Source: Streptomyces sp. Tue 6430
GTDB taxonomy: Bacteria > Actinomycetota > Actinomycetes > Streptomycetales > Streptomycetaceae
Assembly (NCBI GenBank): GCA_021568835.1
Contig: JAKGSH010000002.1
Location: 1-64,000 of the forward strand
Direction of reading: 5' to 3'
Length of the DNA: 64,000 bases
This document shows, in pieces, positions 36,972-45,897 of this stretch. How positions within the stretch are numbered: the stretch's first letter is position 1; every line of letters starts with the position of its first letter. The notes beneath the pieces were generated by a model, which saw only the letters and a program-made list of their open reading frames with translations, searched no databases and was not told where the DNA came from. The translations under genes were made by a program, and so were the position numbers.

Positions 36972-36985
36972 CGGCCGGTCGGCCC
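36972..36985. promoter_or_regulatory. Dormancy-type box, near match
   Basis: CGGCCGGTCGGCCC differs from GGGCCGGTCGGCCC at one base. It is only 27 nt before the stress-protein ATG, closer than other boxes, so its function is doubtful. Confidence 0.4.
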
Positions 36986-37011
36986 GGCCCCTCACCCAGG
37001 AGACGCACACC

Positions 37012-37901
37012 ATGTCCCGCACCGTCGCCGCAGGCACCGTCACCGTAGGCCTCGACGGCTCCCGCGAGAGCCGCGCCGCCGCCGAGTGGGCGGCCGGAGA
37101 GGCGCAGTTGCGCGCCCTGCCGCTCAGGCTCGTCCAGGTCTGGGAGCCCCTCCCGGAGCCCATGGCGCAGGCCCCCCTCCCCGACGCCGAGACCGGCCGG
37201 CACTGGGCCGGGAGGATCCCGCGCGAGACCGCCGGGGAACTGCGCCTGAGCCACCCCGGCCTCGACGTCCGCACCGAACAGCTCTCCGGCGGCCCGGCCG
37301 AGGTGCTGTGCCGGGCCGCCGCCGAGGCGGAACTGCTGGTGCTCGGCTCGCGCGGGATGAGCGGGCTCGGCGGCTTCCTGGTCGGCTCGGTCGGCCTCGC
37401 CGTCGTGGCGCACGCCGAACGGCCGGTCGTCCTGGTCCGCGCCCCGGAACCGCCGACGGGCACGGCACGGGCGACGCGCACGGGCCCGTCGTGCTGGGCC
37501 TGGACACCGGCCGGCCGAGCGAGGCGCTGATCGAGTTCGCCCTGACCGAGGCGGTCCGCCGCGGGGCCGCCGTGCGCGTCGTCCACGGCTGGAGCCCGAA
37601 GCCCTCCTACGCCTACGCGCTGTCGGTCGACCCCGGCTTCCACGAGACGCTCGCCCAGTACGAGTCCACCGCGCTGAACGAACTGCTCCACCCCTGGCGG
37701 GAGAAGTTCCCGGACCTGGAGATCGTGGCCGAGTCCCGGTACGGCAGCCCGGCCGCGCAGCTGGTGGAGGCCTCCCGCGACGCCCGGCTCGTGGTGGTGG
37801 GCCGCCGGACCCGCCGCGGGCCCGGCGCGCACGTCGGCCACGTCACCCACGCGGTGCTGCACCACTGCACCGCTCCCGTCGCGGTCGTCCCGCACGACTG
37901 A
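37012..37901 (+). pseudogene. Universal stress protein, tandem UspA domains (2, one frame break)
   Basis: About 296 aa two-domain UspA protein, the closest paralogue in this window of the one at 30738: both share a PEPMAQAPL stretch and the GSR..SG.GGFLVGSVGLA..AHA segment. Domain 1 starts TVTVGLDGSRESRAAAEWAAGEA. One base is lost near 37470, after which domain 2 reads GPVVLGLDTGRPSEALIEFALTEAVRRG and ends VGRRTRRGPGAHVGHVTHAVLHHCTAPVAVVPHD. Likely an ATP-binding cytoplasmic stress protein of the dormancy programme. A strong hairpin follows. Confidence 0.9.
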
Positions 37902-37907
37902 GGCGCC

Positions 37908-37944
37908 CCGGCCGCTCCGAGGGGGACACCCCCGGAGCGGCCGG
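37908..37944 (+). terminator. Strong hairpin terminator
   Basis: 12-bp stem CCGGCCGCTCCG / CGGAGCGGCCGG extended by an inner GGGGG/CCCCC pairing with a tiny loop, just after the stress-protein stop. Confidence 0.9.
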
Positions 37945-37997
37945 CCGCCGCCCGGAGCGTCTCCTCGGCCCACCGACGCCCCGGGCGGCGGTGTCGG

Positions 37998-38011
37998 GGG
38001 CCGACCGGCCC
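37998..38011. promoter_or_regulatory. Dormancy-type 14-bp box
   Basis: GGGCCGACCGGCCC, extended to an 18-bp palindromic core GGGGGCCGACCGGCCCCC at 37996-38013, 86 nt upstream of the acyl-CoA synthetase start. Confidence 0.72.
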
Positions 38012-38096
38012 CCGGCCGGCCCCCGACAGCCCCTGGGCCTCCCGCGCGCGCCGCCCGACGATCGACGCAGCGACAAGCCTCCCCGAGGAGCCCCCG

Positions 38097-40784
38097 ATGA
38101 CGGACGACCTGCTCAGCCGGCCCGCGGTCCACGCCCTGCTCGCGGACGGCACCACCGTGCGCATCCGGCCCGTGCTGCCGGGCGACCACGATCAGCTGGA
38201 GGGGCTCTACCAGGAGGTGTCCGCGGAGCACCCGCGCCGCGGGGAACCCGCGGTGCGCGACCGGTCCGCCGGGACGGCCGCCGACCGGGCCTGCGCCCCG
38301 CGCGGCCCGGCCACCGCGCGCTGCTGGCCGAGGCACAGGGCAACGTCCTCGGGCTCGCGCGGTACGACACCGACGGCGCGCCCGACGCCGCGGACCTCTT
38401 CGTCGCCGTCGCCGCGGGCCTGCACCACCGGGGCGTGGGCACCCTCCTCGTCGAACACCTCGTCTCGGCGGCCCGGTCGGACGGCGTCACCACCTTCACG
38501 GCGGACGCGCTCGGCGAGGACCCGGAGGCCCTGCGCCTCCTCGCCGGCCTCGGCCTGCGCGTCGAGCGCCGCCCGGAAGGACCGGACGTCCGCTGCACCG
38601 TCGCACCGGGCGAGGACGACGCCCACCCGTCCGCCGTCGGGACCCGGGGCCGGGTCGCGGGCGTCGCCGGCCTGGAACCGCTGCTGCGGCCCGACGCCGT
38701 CGCCGTCGTCGGCGCCGGACGGGTCCCCGGTTCCGTGGGGCGGGCCCTGCTGCACCACCTCCACGTGGGCGGTTTCACGGGGCGCCTGTTCGCGGTCGAT
38801 CCCGGCGCCACCTCGCTGCTCGGCGTGCCGTCGTACCCGGCCGTCGACTCCCTGCCCACGACACCCGACCTCGTGGTGATCGCCGGGCCCGCGGCCTCGG
38901 TGCCGGTCGTGGCGGAGCAGTGCGGCAGGGCCGGCGTACGGGCCCTGGTCGTCGTGACGGCGGGGCTGGACGACGACCAGGGCCGGGCTCTGCTGGCGGT
39001 CTGCCGCACGTACGGCATGAGGCTGGTGGGCCCGGACTGCCTCGGCGTCTCGAACACCGAGCCGCGCCTGTGCCTGGACGCCACCTTCGCCGCCGGCCGC
39101 CCGCTGCCGGGGACCGCCGGGGTCGCCGTGCAGTCGGGAGGCGTCGGCATCGCGCTGCTGGAAGGCCTGTCCCGGCTCGGCATCGGCGTCTCCACCTTCG
39201 CCTCGCTCGGCGACGCGTACGACGTCAGCGGCAACGACCTGCTCCACTGGTGGGAGAACGACGGCCGCACCGACCTCGCCGTGCTGCCCCTGGAGTCCTT
39301 CGGCGATCCACGGGCCTTCTCCCGCACCGCCCGGCGCGTCACGCGCCGCATGCCGGTGCTGACCGTCGACGCCGGCCGTACCGAGGCCGGCCGCAGGGCC
39401 GCCGCCGCGCACACCGCCGCCGCGGCCCCCCGCACCCTGACCCGCCAGGCCCTCTTCACCCAGGCGGGCGTCACCGCCACCCGGTCGATCGGCGAACTCC
39501 TCGAAACCACCGCCCTGTTCCACACGCAGCCGCTGCCCGCCGGCACCCGCGTCGCCGTTCTCACCAACGCCGGCGGGGCGGGCGTCCTGGCCGCCGACGC
39601 CTGCGCCGAGGCAGGACTCGTCCTGTCCCGGTTCGGCACGCGGCTCGTCGACGACCTGCGCGATCTCCTGCCGGCCGGCGCCGCCGTGGGCAATCCGGTG
39701 GACGCCACCGCGGCCGTCACCGAGGCCGGACTGCGCGCCTGCCTGGAGCGGCTCGTGCGGGACCCGGCGATCGACGCCCTGCTGGTGGCACTCGTCCCCA
39801 CCGCGGTCACCGAGGCCACCGGCGACGACCTGCTGCGCGCCGTCACCCGGGGACCGGGACGGCGGGAGCGGCCGGTCGCCGTCGTGCGCCTGGACCAGGC
39901 GGTGCCCGTCACGCTGCTGCCCGCCGCCGGCGACGGCGTCCCCTCGTACGCGGAACCCCGGGCGGCGGCGCGCGCCCTGGCCCACGCCGCCCGGCGCGCG
40001 GCCTGGCTGCGCCGGCCGGCGGGCGCCGTCGCGGACCCGGACGGAATCGACACCGAACGCGCCCACGAGATCGCCGCGGCCCACCTCACCGCCCACCCGG
40101 ACGGCGGCCGGCTCGACCCCCGCACCTGCGCCGACCTGCTGTCCTGCTACGGCATCCCCCTGACGCCGTGGGCCTGGGCCGAGACCGAGGACGACGCCGT
40201 GCTCGCCGCCGGCCGGCTGCGCGGCGTCGACGGCCGGGTCGTCATGAAGGCCTACCGGCCCGGGCTGATCCACGAGAGCGAGCAGCACGCCGTCCGCCTC
40301 GACCCGCGGGGCGAGGCCCGGGTGCGGGCCGCCTTCCGCGACCTGGAGACGCGCTGCGCCGGACTGATGACCGGCGTGGTCGTGCGGCCCTCGCCGAGCG
40401 CGGCACCGGACTGTTCGCCGGCGTCGTCCAGGACGACGTCCTCGGGCCGCTCGTCCTGTTCGGCCCCGGCGGCACCGCCACCGAGGTACTGGCCGACCAG
40501 GCCGCCCGGCTCGCCCCGCTCACCGACCACGACGTGCACGACCTGATCACGTCCCCGCGCTGCGCCCCGCTCCTGTCCGGCGCGCACGGCGACGGCCCCG
40601 CCGACCTCGAGGGCCTGCGACAGCTCCTGGCGCGGCTCTCCCGGCTGGCCGGCGACCTGCCCCAGCTCGCCGAGGCCGGCCTCGTCCCGGTCCTCGCGGC
40701 CCCCGGCCCGGTCTCCGTGCTCGACGCGCGGATCCGGCTGCTGCCGCGCCGGGCCCACGACCCCTGCCGCGCCGGCTCCGCTGA
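38097..40784 (+). pseudogene. GNAT acetyltransferase fused to NDP-forming acyl-CoA synthetase (three or more frame breaks)
   Basis: About 896 aa. The ATG at 38097 opens a GNAT-like N-terminal domain (HALLADGTTVRIRPVLPGDHDQLEGLYQEV; acetyl-CoA loop VAAGLHHRGVGTLLVEHLV). It is followed by the CoA-binding domain (DAVAVVGAGRVPGSVGRALLHHL), the succinyl-CoA-ligase-like domain (GVAVQSGGVGIALLEGLSRLGIGVSTFASLG) and an ATP-grasp end (LLSCYGIPLTPWAW, VVMKAYRPGLIHESEQHAVRL, LGPLVLFGPGGTATEVLAD). Breaks near 38270, 40395 and 40772 all fit lost bases; the corrected end is LPRRLR with the stop at 40782-40784. Such fusions act as protein lysine acetyltransferases (Pat/PatZ type) or make acetate plus ATP from acetyl-CoA; either would suit fermentative survival. 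Confidence 0.88.
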
Positions 40785-40798
40785 GGAGGCGGGATCCC

Positions 40799-41113
40799 CT
40801 GCGGATCTTCCTGCGGCCCGGCGCGGAGATCCCTCGGGAGGTGATCGAGGAGATACTGGTGAAGGCACTGCGGCTCGCACCCGGGAGCGTCGGCGTCCTC
40901 GTGACGGAAGGCGTGGTCACCCCGGACGGCCGCAGGGAACGCGGGAACGGGATCGAGACCGCCGTGGCCGTGGCCCTGGCCCGCCGGACGGACGGCGTCG
41001 TCGGCGCGGCCGACGAACCCACCGGACGGACGGCACCCGGCCCCGGCCCGGCACCCGGGTCCCGCACGACGCGGCCGGCGAACGGCCGCGACACAGCTGG
41101 GAGACGCAGCTGA
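40799..41113 (+). CDS. Hypothetical protein of the dormancy cluster
   Basis: About 104 aa, reading LRIFLRPGAEIPREVIEEILVKALRLAPGSVGVLVTEGVVTPDG, then an Arg/Gly/Pro-rich tail. GAGGAGG lies 9 nt before a CTG at 40799, while the only GTG (40841) has its purine-rich site in contact with the codon. Either the start is a rare CTG or an ATG was misread as CTG. The first 45 residues form an alternating strand-helix-strand pattern of a small folded domain; no family is recognised. It lies between the acyl-CoA synthetase and flavodoxin genes in one unit. Confidence 0.5.
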   Translation: MRIFLRPGAEIPREVIEEILVKALRLAPGSVGVLVTEGVVTPDGRRERGNGIETAVAVALARRTDGVVGAADEPTGRTAPGPGPAPGSRTTRPANGRDTAGRRS

Positions 41114-41146
41114 GAGACGCATCTGAGAGACGCATCTGAGAGGAGG
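41095..41146 (+). repeat. Four 13-bp tandem repeats ending in a ribosome-binding site
   Basis: AGCTGGGAGACGC, AGCTGAGAGACGC, ATCTGAGAGACGC, ATCTGAGAGGAGG. The last copy supplies the GAGGAGG used by the flavodoxin gene at 41156; the first overlaps the end of the hypothetical gene. Confidence 0.9.
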
Positions 41147-41155
41147 CGGATCGCC

Positions 41156-41661
41156 ATGCCGGACAACGTGCTGGTCGCCTACGCGACGAAGAACGGCTCG
41201 ACGGCGCAGATCGCGGAGGCGGTCGCGGAGGTCCTGCGCAAGGACGGGCTCGGGGCCGAGGCACGGCCCGCCGGGTCCGTGACGGACGTGGCACCCTACG
41301 ACGCCGTGGTGGTCGGCGGCGGACTGTACGCCGGACGCTGGCACAAGGACGCCCGCCGCTTCGTCCGACGCCACCGCCGGGCCCTGACCGGGCGCCCGGT
41401 GTGGTTCTTCAGCAGCGGGCCGCTGGACGCCTCGGCCGCCGAGCGGGACATCCCGCCCGTGCCCGGCGTCCGGCGCGCCATGGACAAGCTCGACGTCGTC
41501 GAGCACGTCACCTTCGGCGGGCGGCTGGAGGAGGGGCGAAGGGACGCATCGCCCGCATGATCGTCCGGTCCGGCAAGGGCGGCGACTTCCGTGACTTCGC
41601 CGCGATCGACTCGTGGGCGGCGGGCGTCGCCAAGGCCCTGCGCGACCGCGTGAGCCCGTAG
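41156..41661 (+). pseudogene. Flavodoxin domain protein (1, one frame break)
   Basis: About 168 aa flavodoxin/protoporphyrinogen oxidase-like fold. FMN phosphate loop YATKNGSTAQIAEAV (residues 9-23), mid-motif DAVVVGGGLYAGRWHKDARRFVRRH and WFFSSGPLDASA. A base is lost near 41535 and the end DFRDFAAIDSWAAGVAKAL follows in the next frame. It would carry one or two electrons between flavoenzymes in the cytoplasm. The downstream convergent gene is separated by a strong hairpin. The family often occurs in dormancy clusters of actinobacteria. Confidence 0.87.
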
Positions 41662-41679
41662 GGAACGGGCCGGAGGCCC

Positions 41680-41710
41680 CTCGGTGCCCGTCACCGTGAC
41701 GGGCACCGAG
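41680..41710. terminator. Bidirectional hairpin terminator
   Basis: Perfect 15-bp stem CTCGGTGCCCGTCAC / GTGACGGGCACCGAG separated by one base, between the convergent flavodoxin and hydrolase genes. Confidence 0.88.
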
Positions 41711-41785
41711 GGCGTGCCGCGCAGACGGCCCGCACACGCGCGTGCGGGGCGGGCCCGTAGGCGTACCGGCCGGCCCGTCGTCCCG

Positions 41786-42867
41786 TCACGCCGCGCCGGG
41801 ACGCGGGGGACGGGGCGCGGCGCGGCGGGGCCCGGCCGGAGCAGGCGGTCGGTGAACCAGTCCAGGCCGAGCGCCGTCGCGGTGGTCAGGGCGCCCGGCT
41901 CGGTGAAGGCGTGCGTGGCACCGGGGACCACGGCGATGCGGTGCTCGCAGCGCATCCAGTCGGCCGCCACCCGGCTGCGGCCGAGCACCCGCGTGTCGAG
42001 TCCGCCGACGACGAGGAGCGTCGGGGCCTCGACCGCGGCGAGCGCGGCCGGTCCGGCCAGGTCCGGGCGGCCGCCGCGGGACACGACCGCGCGGATGTCG
42101 TCGCCCGCGGCGGCCTCCAGAGCGGCAGCCGCACCCGTGCCCGTGCCGAAGTAGGCCACCGGCAGGGGGATCTCGCGGCGGAGCCACCGGGAGGCGGCGC
42201 GCAGGCGCCGGGCCAGCAGGACGACGTCGTGGACGTTGTGCGGGGTGCGCTCCTCCTCGGCGAGCAGGTCGAGGAGGAGGGCGCCGAGGTGCCGTCCCCG
42301 CAGGGCGTCGGCGAAGCGTTGTTCCCGCGGGCCGTGACGGCCGGAGCCGCGCACCAGGACCACCACCGCCAGGGGGCGGCGGGAAGCGAGAGCCGCCCGC
42401 TCAGCCGCACCGGTCCGGCGGGCACCTCGACCTCGCCCCGCGGCCGGGACCCGCCCGGTACGGCGGTCCCCTCGCGCGCGGTCCGGCGGCGGGCGCCCGC
42501 GGAACCGGCCGGGTGCGCGGGCTCGTCGGCGCGGAAGCCGTCCTCGGCGGGTCGGCGCAGCCGTTCCGGCGTACCCGCCGCACCGGCGGAGACGGGCGCG
42601 GCGACCCGGTCGGCGTCCGTGACACGGACCGCCCGGCGGGTGTCGTCCCCGGGGCTGCCGACGGTCGGCGCCCCGGCCGCCGCCGAGGCGGCACGGCCGG
42701 GTCGCCACGGGAGCGGTCCGGACGGCCGAGCCGTACCCGGTGCTCCGTCCCGGGGCCGACGGGGCCGACCGCCCCGAAGTCCGGGTCCGGCCCGCGGGAC
42801 GCCTCCGGAGCGCTCGCCGTCGGCGGGCGCGGGGAGTGTCCGGACGTCCGGTGGTCTCGTGGCGCAT
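41786..42867 (-). pseudogene. Dienelactone hydrolase-like alpha/beta hydrolase (about four frame breaks)
   Basis: ATG at 42865-42867 with GGGAGG 6 nt upstream (MRHETTGRPDT). The first 140 or so codons, crossing two apparent base losses, are Pro/Gly/Arg-rich and show no domain. The recognisable hydrolase begins VEVPAGPVRLSGRLSLPA and, after a lost base near 42385, continues LAVVVLVRGSGRHGPREQRFADALRGRHLGALLLDLL. Then come the nucleophile region LPVAYFGTGTGAAAALEAA, EAPTLLVVGGLDTRV and the His motif VVPGATHAFTEPGAL. The nucleophile position reads GTGTG, with Thr where Ser or Cys is usual. In mycobacterial dormancy genes a similar domain is fused to a phosphoribosyltransferase, which is absent here. 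It follows the Rv1733c-like gene. Confidence 0.7.
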
Positions 42868-42928
42868 ACGCCACCTCCCGGGGAGCGGCGGCGGTCGGCC
42901 GCCTCGATGGTCGTCGCAGCACGCGCGC

Positions 42929-42949
42929 GGGACCCTCGGGCAGGGTCCC
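42929..42949. terminator. Hairpin, probable terminator or attenuator
   Basis: GGGACCCT-CGGGC-AGGGTCCC, between the Rv1733c-like stop and the hydrolase start on the minus strand. The GGGACC/GGTCCC arms resemble the dormancy box but with wider spacing. Confidence 0.6.
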
Positions 42950-42977
42950 GCAAGGGCCGGGCGGTGGCCGCCGCCGG

Positions 42978-43553
42978 TCATCCGGTCCGCTGGGTCCACC
43001 GCGGGCCGATCAGCTCCCACTCCGCGTCCCACCGGGCCAGCCGGCCCTGGTCGAGCCGCCACCGTGCGAGAGCGCCGGCGCCCAGCGCGGCGCCGGCGAC
43101 GGCCAGCGCGGCGCCGGTGCCGAAGAAGGCCGCCTCGACGGTGCCCTCGGTGGCGCCCGTCGGCTGCGGAGTGAGCGTGCCGCGGTCGTTCTGCCAGACC
43201 GTGATCTCCGTGCCGGCCTCGGTGCCCCTGCTCACCGGCGTCCGCCCGGTCCGCGAGGTGCCGTCCGGAGCCGTCCAGCGCACCTCGGCCCTCATCCGGT
43301 AGGCGTTGCCGACGTCCGTCGTGGCGCGCGGCACGTCGGCGAGCACGACGGCCGTGACGGGGTGCCGTTCGGCACGCTCGCGGGCGGACGCCTGGACGGC
43401 GGCGTGGGCCGTCACGAGCCCGGCGAGGGTCCCGCCGACGAGCACGACCGTCCACAGCACCAGCATGATCCACGCCTCGACGACGTCCTCGCGACGCCGC
43501 AGCGGATCGTCCCGCCTCCGCCACGGCATTCCCACTCCCCAGCTGCCGCGCAT
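42978..43553 (-). CDS. Rv1733c-family two-helix membrane protein
   Basis: 191 aa. Two transmembrane helices flank an extracytoplasmic domain: helix 1 VEAWIMLVLWTVVLVGGTLAGLVTAHAA, helix 2 FFGTGAALAVAGAALGAGALARW. The external part includes HPVTAVVLADVP, YRMRAEVRWTAPDGTSRTGRTPV and ITVWQNDRGTLTPQP, and the C-terminus RLDQGRLARWDAEWELIGPRWTQRTG is cytoplasmic. This matches Rv1733c, a DosR-regulated M. tuberculosis antigen, and its many streptomycete relatives; function unknown. ATG at 43551-43553 with GAGGAGG. A box 88 nt upstream supports membership of the same regulon. Confidence 0.88.
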   Translation of the reverse strand: MRGSWGVGMPWRRRDDPLRRREDVVEAWIMLVLWTVVLVGGTLAGLVTAHAAVQASARERAERHPVTAVVLADVPRATTDVGNAYRMRAEVRWTAPDGTSRTGRTPVSRGTEAGTEITVWQNDRGTLTPQPTGATEGTVEAAFFGTGAALAVAGAALGAGALARWRLDQGRLARWDAEWELIGPRWTQRTG

Positions 43554-43640
43554 CGCCGGCACCTCCTCGCCCGTCCTCGTCGTTCTTCGACGGTGACAGC
43601 GGGACCGGGCACGGGGCAGGGGCCGAGAGGGCGGTTCCCC

Positions 43641-43654
43641 GGGCCGAACGGACC
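43641..43654. promoter_or_regulatory. Dormancy-type 14-bp box
   Basis: GGGCCGAACGGACC, 88 nt upstream of the Rv1733c-like start. Confidence 0.65.
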
Positions 43655-43747
43655 TGCCCGGACCTCGCCGGGAGGCCGTTGGGCCCTGTGCCGCACACCG
43701 CCCGCGGGCGGTGTGCGGCCCCGACGTTCCGGCCGGCTCCGCGTCCC

Positions 43748-43761
43748 GGGCCGTCCGGCCC
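43748..43761. promoter_or_regulatory. Dormancy-type 14-bp box
   Basis: GGGCCGTCCGGCCC followed by AAG, 139 nt upstream of the zinc alcohol dehydrogenase start. Confidence 0.68.
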
Positions 43762-43899
43762 AAGCGGATTCCGGGACCATGGGACAGGCTGGAGGTGTCG
43801 GGGGAGAGAAACCGCAGTGCGCGGGAGCCGGACTCCGCCCGCCGACGGCGGCGCGGGGATCCGGCTCCCGCCCCGGAGCGAGAACCCGAGAGGTGCGGC

Positions 43900-44967
43900 A
43901 TGAAAGGCTATGTGTTCCACGGTCCCGGACAGTCCGCCTGGGAAGAGGTGCCGGACCCCGGCATCAGGGAGGCCACGGACGTCATCGTCCGGGTCGACGC
44001 CGTCACCATCTGCGGCACGGACCTGCACATCCTCAAGGGCGACGTGCCCGAGGTGCGCCCCGGCACGGTGCTGGGCCACGAGGCCGTCGGCGAGGTCGTC
44101 GAGGCCGGCGGCGACGTGCGTACGGTGCGGCCGGGTGACCGGGTCCTGGTCTCCTGCATCAGCGCCTGCGGGCGGTGCCGTTACTGCCGCGAGGCCATGT
44201 ACGGCCAGTGCCGGGGCGGCGGGGGCTGGATCCTCGGCCACCTGATCGACGGAACCCAGGCCGAGTACGTCCGGGTCCCGTACGCCGACCTCTCCGTGTA
44301 CCCGCTGCCGGGCGCGGTGACCAGCGAGGACGCCGTGCTGCTGGCCGACATCTTCCCGACCTCCTACGAGGTGGGCGTGCTCAACGGCCGGGTCCGTCCC
44401 GGAGACACCGTCGTCGTCGTGGGGGCCGGCCCCGTCGGACTGGCGGCCGTCGCCACCGCCCGGCTGTTCTCACCCGAGCGGATCGTCGCCGTGGACGTGG
44501 CGGCGTCCCGCCTGGAGGCCGCCCGCAAACTCGGGGCCGAGACCGTCGCGGACGCCCGGGAGGCCCCCGAGCAACTGGTCGCCGACCTCACCGACGGCCT
44601 GGGCGCCGACGTCGTCATCGAGGCGGTCGGCGTGCCGGAGACCTTCGAGATGTGCACCCGCATGGTGCGGCCCGGCGGCCGGGTCGCCAACGTCGGCGTC
44701 CACGGCAAGCCGGCGACGCTGCACCTGGAAGAACTGTGGATCAAGAACGTGACCATCACCACGGGCCTGGTCGACACCCACTCCACGCCCACCCTGCTGC
44801 GGATGGCGGCCGCCGGCCGGCTGCCCACCTCCCAGCTGGTCACCCACACCTTCCCGCTCGACAGCATGCAGGAGGCGTACGACGTCTTCGGCAACGCCGC
44901 CGAGACCGGTGCGCTCAAGATCGTGCTCGGCGGACAGCGGCACGACTCCGTGGCCGTGCGGACGTAG
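43900..44967 (+). CDS. Zinc-dependent alcohol dehydrogenase (threonine/secondary-alcohol type)
   Basis: 355 aa medium-chain dehydrogenase, distinct from the AdhP-like enzyme. Catalytic zinc residues C38 (ICGTDLH), H60-E61 (GHEAVG); structural zinc cysteines in CISACGRCRYCREAMYGQC; NAD fold VVVVGAGPVGLAAVATARLF with the acidic partner in VAVDVAASRLEAARKLGA. Late residues VDTHSTPTLLRMAAAGRLPTSQLVTHTFPLD match the secondary-alcohol dehydrogenase branch. It would reoxidise NADH by reducing aldehydes or ketones at low oxygen. ATG at 43900 with GAGAGGT upstream. Monocistronic, ending at a strong bidirectional hairpin. Confidence 0.92.
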   Translation: MKGYVFHGPGQSAWEEVPDPGIREATDVIVRVDAVTICGTDLHILKGDVPEVRPGTVLGHEAVGEVVEAGGDVRTVRPGDRVLVSCISACGRCRYCREAMYGQCRGGGGWILGHLIDGTQAEYVRVPYADLSVYPLPGAVTSEDAVLLADIFPTSYEVGVLNGRVRPGDTVVVVGAGPVGLAAVATARLFSPERIVAVDVAASRLEAARKLGAETVADAREAPEQLVADLTDGLGADVVIEAVGVPETFEMCTRMVRPGGRVANVGVHGKPATLHLEELWIKNVTITTGLVDTHSTPTLLRMAAAGRLPTSQLVTHTFPLDSMQEAYDVFGNAAETGALKIVLGGQRHDSVAVRT

Positions 44968-45101
44968 CGGCGGTGAGGTGATCGCGGTACCCGGCGGCTT
45001 CCTCCGCGCGGGCGTGCGAAGGACCGGACGGCGACGGCCCGTCCGGACGACAGCGGTGGGCGGCCGGTGCGTCACCGGCCGCCCACTCCCGGTCCTCTCC
45101 C

Positions 45102-45144
45102 GGGCTCCTGTGCGGCCCGCCGTACCGCCGCCGCACAGGAGCCC
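45102..45144. terminator. Bidirectional hairpin terminator
   Basis: Perfect 15-bp stem GGGCTCCTGTGCGGC / GCCGCACAGGAGCCC with a 13-nt loop, between the convergent zinc dehydrogenase and CBS genes. Confidence 0.9.
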
Positions 45145-45149
45145 TCCTC

Positions 45150-45815
45150 TCAGCTCGGCACGCTGCGCGGGAAACCGCCGGAGAAGTCGCACTCGACGTC
45201 GACGACGCCCTCGACGGCGCGCACCAGTCGGGCGGCGACGGGCACCAGGGAGGTGTCGCGGAGGTGACCGGTGAGGGTCACCACGCCGTCCCGGACCTCC
45301 ACGCCCAGGGGTTCGGCCGGGGCGGGGAAGAGGACGGAGACGACCTCCCGCCGGACTTCCTCGGCGATGTCCTGGTCCGTCCGCAGGAAGACCTTCAGCA
45401 GGTCCGCCCGGCTGACCAGGCCGTCGAGAAGACCCTCGGCGTTGACGACGGGCAGCCGCTTGACCTTGCGCTGGGCCATGATGCGGGCGGCCTGGGCGAG
45501 GGTGGCGTCGGCGTGCACGGTCACCGCCGGGGTGCTCATCAGTTCCCCGGCGGTCAGGGCGCCCGCCTTGGCGAGGTCGGCCAGCCGGCTCCGCTGGGTG
45601 TACCGGTCGGGGTCGTCGTCGCGGAACTCCTCCTTCGGCAGCAGGTCGGCCTCGGACACCACGCCGACCACCCGGCCCTCGCCCTCCAGCACCGGCAGGG
45701 CGCTGACCTTCCACTCCTCCATGAGCTGGACGATGTCCTTGAAACGCGCGTCACGGCCCACGGCCACGACCGTGTGCGTCATGACGTCGCTGACGATGTG
45801 CGGACTGCTGGTCAT
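45150..45815 (-). CDS. CBS-CBS-BON domain protein (1)
   Basis: 221 aa. CBS1 (VSDVMTHTVVAVGRDARFKDIVQLMEEWKVSALPVLEGEGRVVGVVSEADLL), CBS2 (GELMSTPAVTVHADATLAQAARIMAQRKVKRLPVVNAEGLLDGLVSRADLLKVFL) and a C-terminal BON domain (VEVRDGVVTLTGHLRDTSLVPVAARLVRAVEGVVDVE). Paired CBS domains bind adenine nucleotides and report cell energy charge. BON domains usually bind lipids or other proteins. The combination is common in streptomycete dormancy clusters. GAGGAG precedes the ATG. It lies 82 nt after the cyclic-nucleotide-binding gene, probably one unit. Confidence 0.92.
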   Translation of the reverse strand: MTSSPHIVSDVMTHTVVAVGRDARFKDIVQLMEEWKVSALPVLEGEGRVVGVVSEADLLPKEEFRDDDPDRYTQRSRLADLAKAGALTAGELMSTPAVTVHADATLAQAARIMAQRKVKRLPVVNAEGLLDGLVSRADLLKVFLRTDQDIAEEVRREVVSVLFPAPAEPLGVEVRDGVVTLTGHLRDTSLVPVAARLVRAVEGVVDVECDFSGGFPRSVPS

Positions 45816-45897
45816 GGTGTGCTCCTCGGAGTGTCGGAGGCGGGGCGTCGAAGGCGGGGTGTCGGGAACGCGGCGGCGGGGGAGCGGCGCCCCGACC

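Larger units (their letters stand above)
43554..43899. promoter_or_regulatory. Divergent control region, Rv1733c-like / zinc ADH
   Basis: 346 bp without a gene. It contains boxes at 43641-43654 and 43748-43761, a further GGGACCATGGGAC at about 43783, and the inverted repeat CCGCACACCGCCCGCGGGCGGTGTGCGG near 43690-43720. Confidence 0.65.

Noticed and set aside
41296..44241. A 981-codon minus-strand open frame
   Set aside because: It runs across the real plus-strand flavodoxin and zinc dehydrogenase genes and two separate minus-strand genes. Only its central part (the hydrolase fold) is real.
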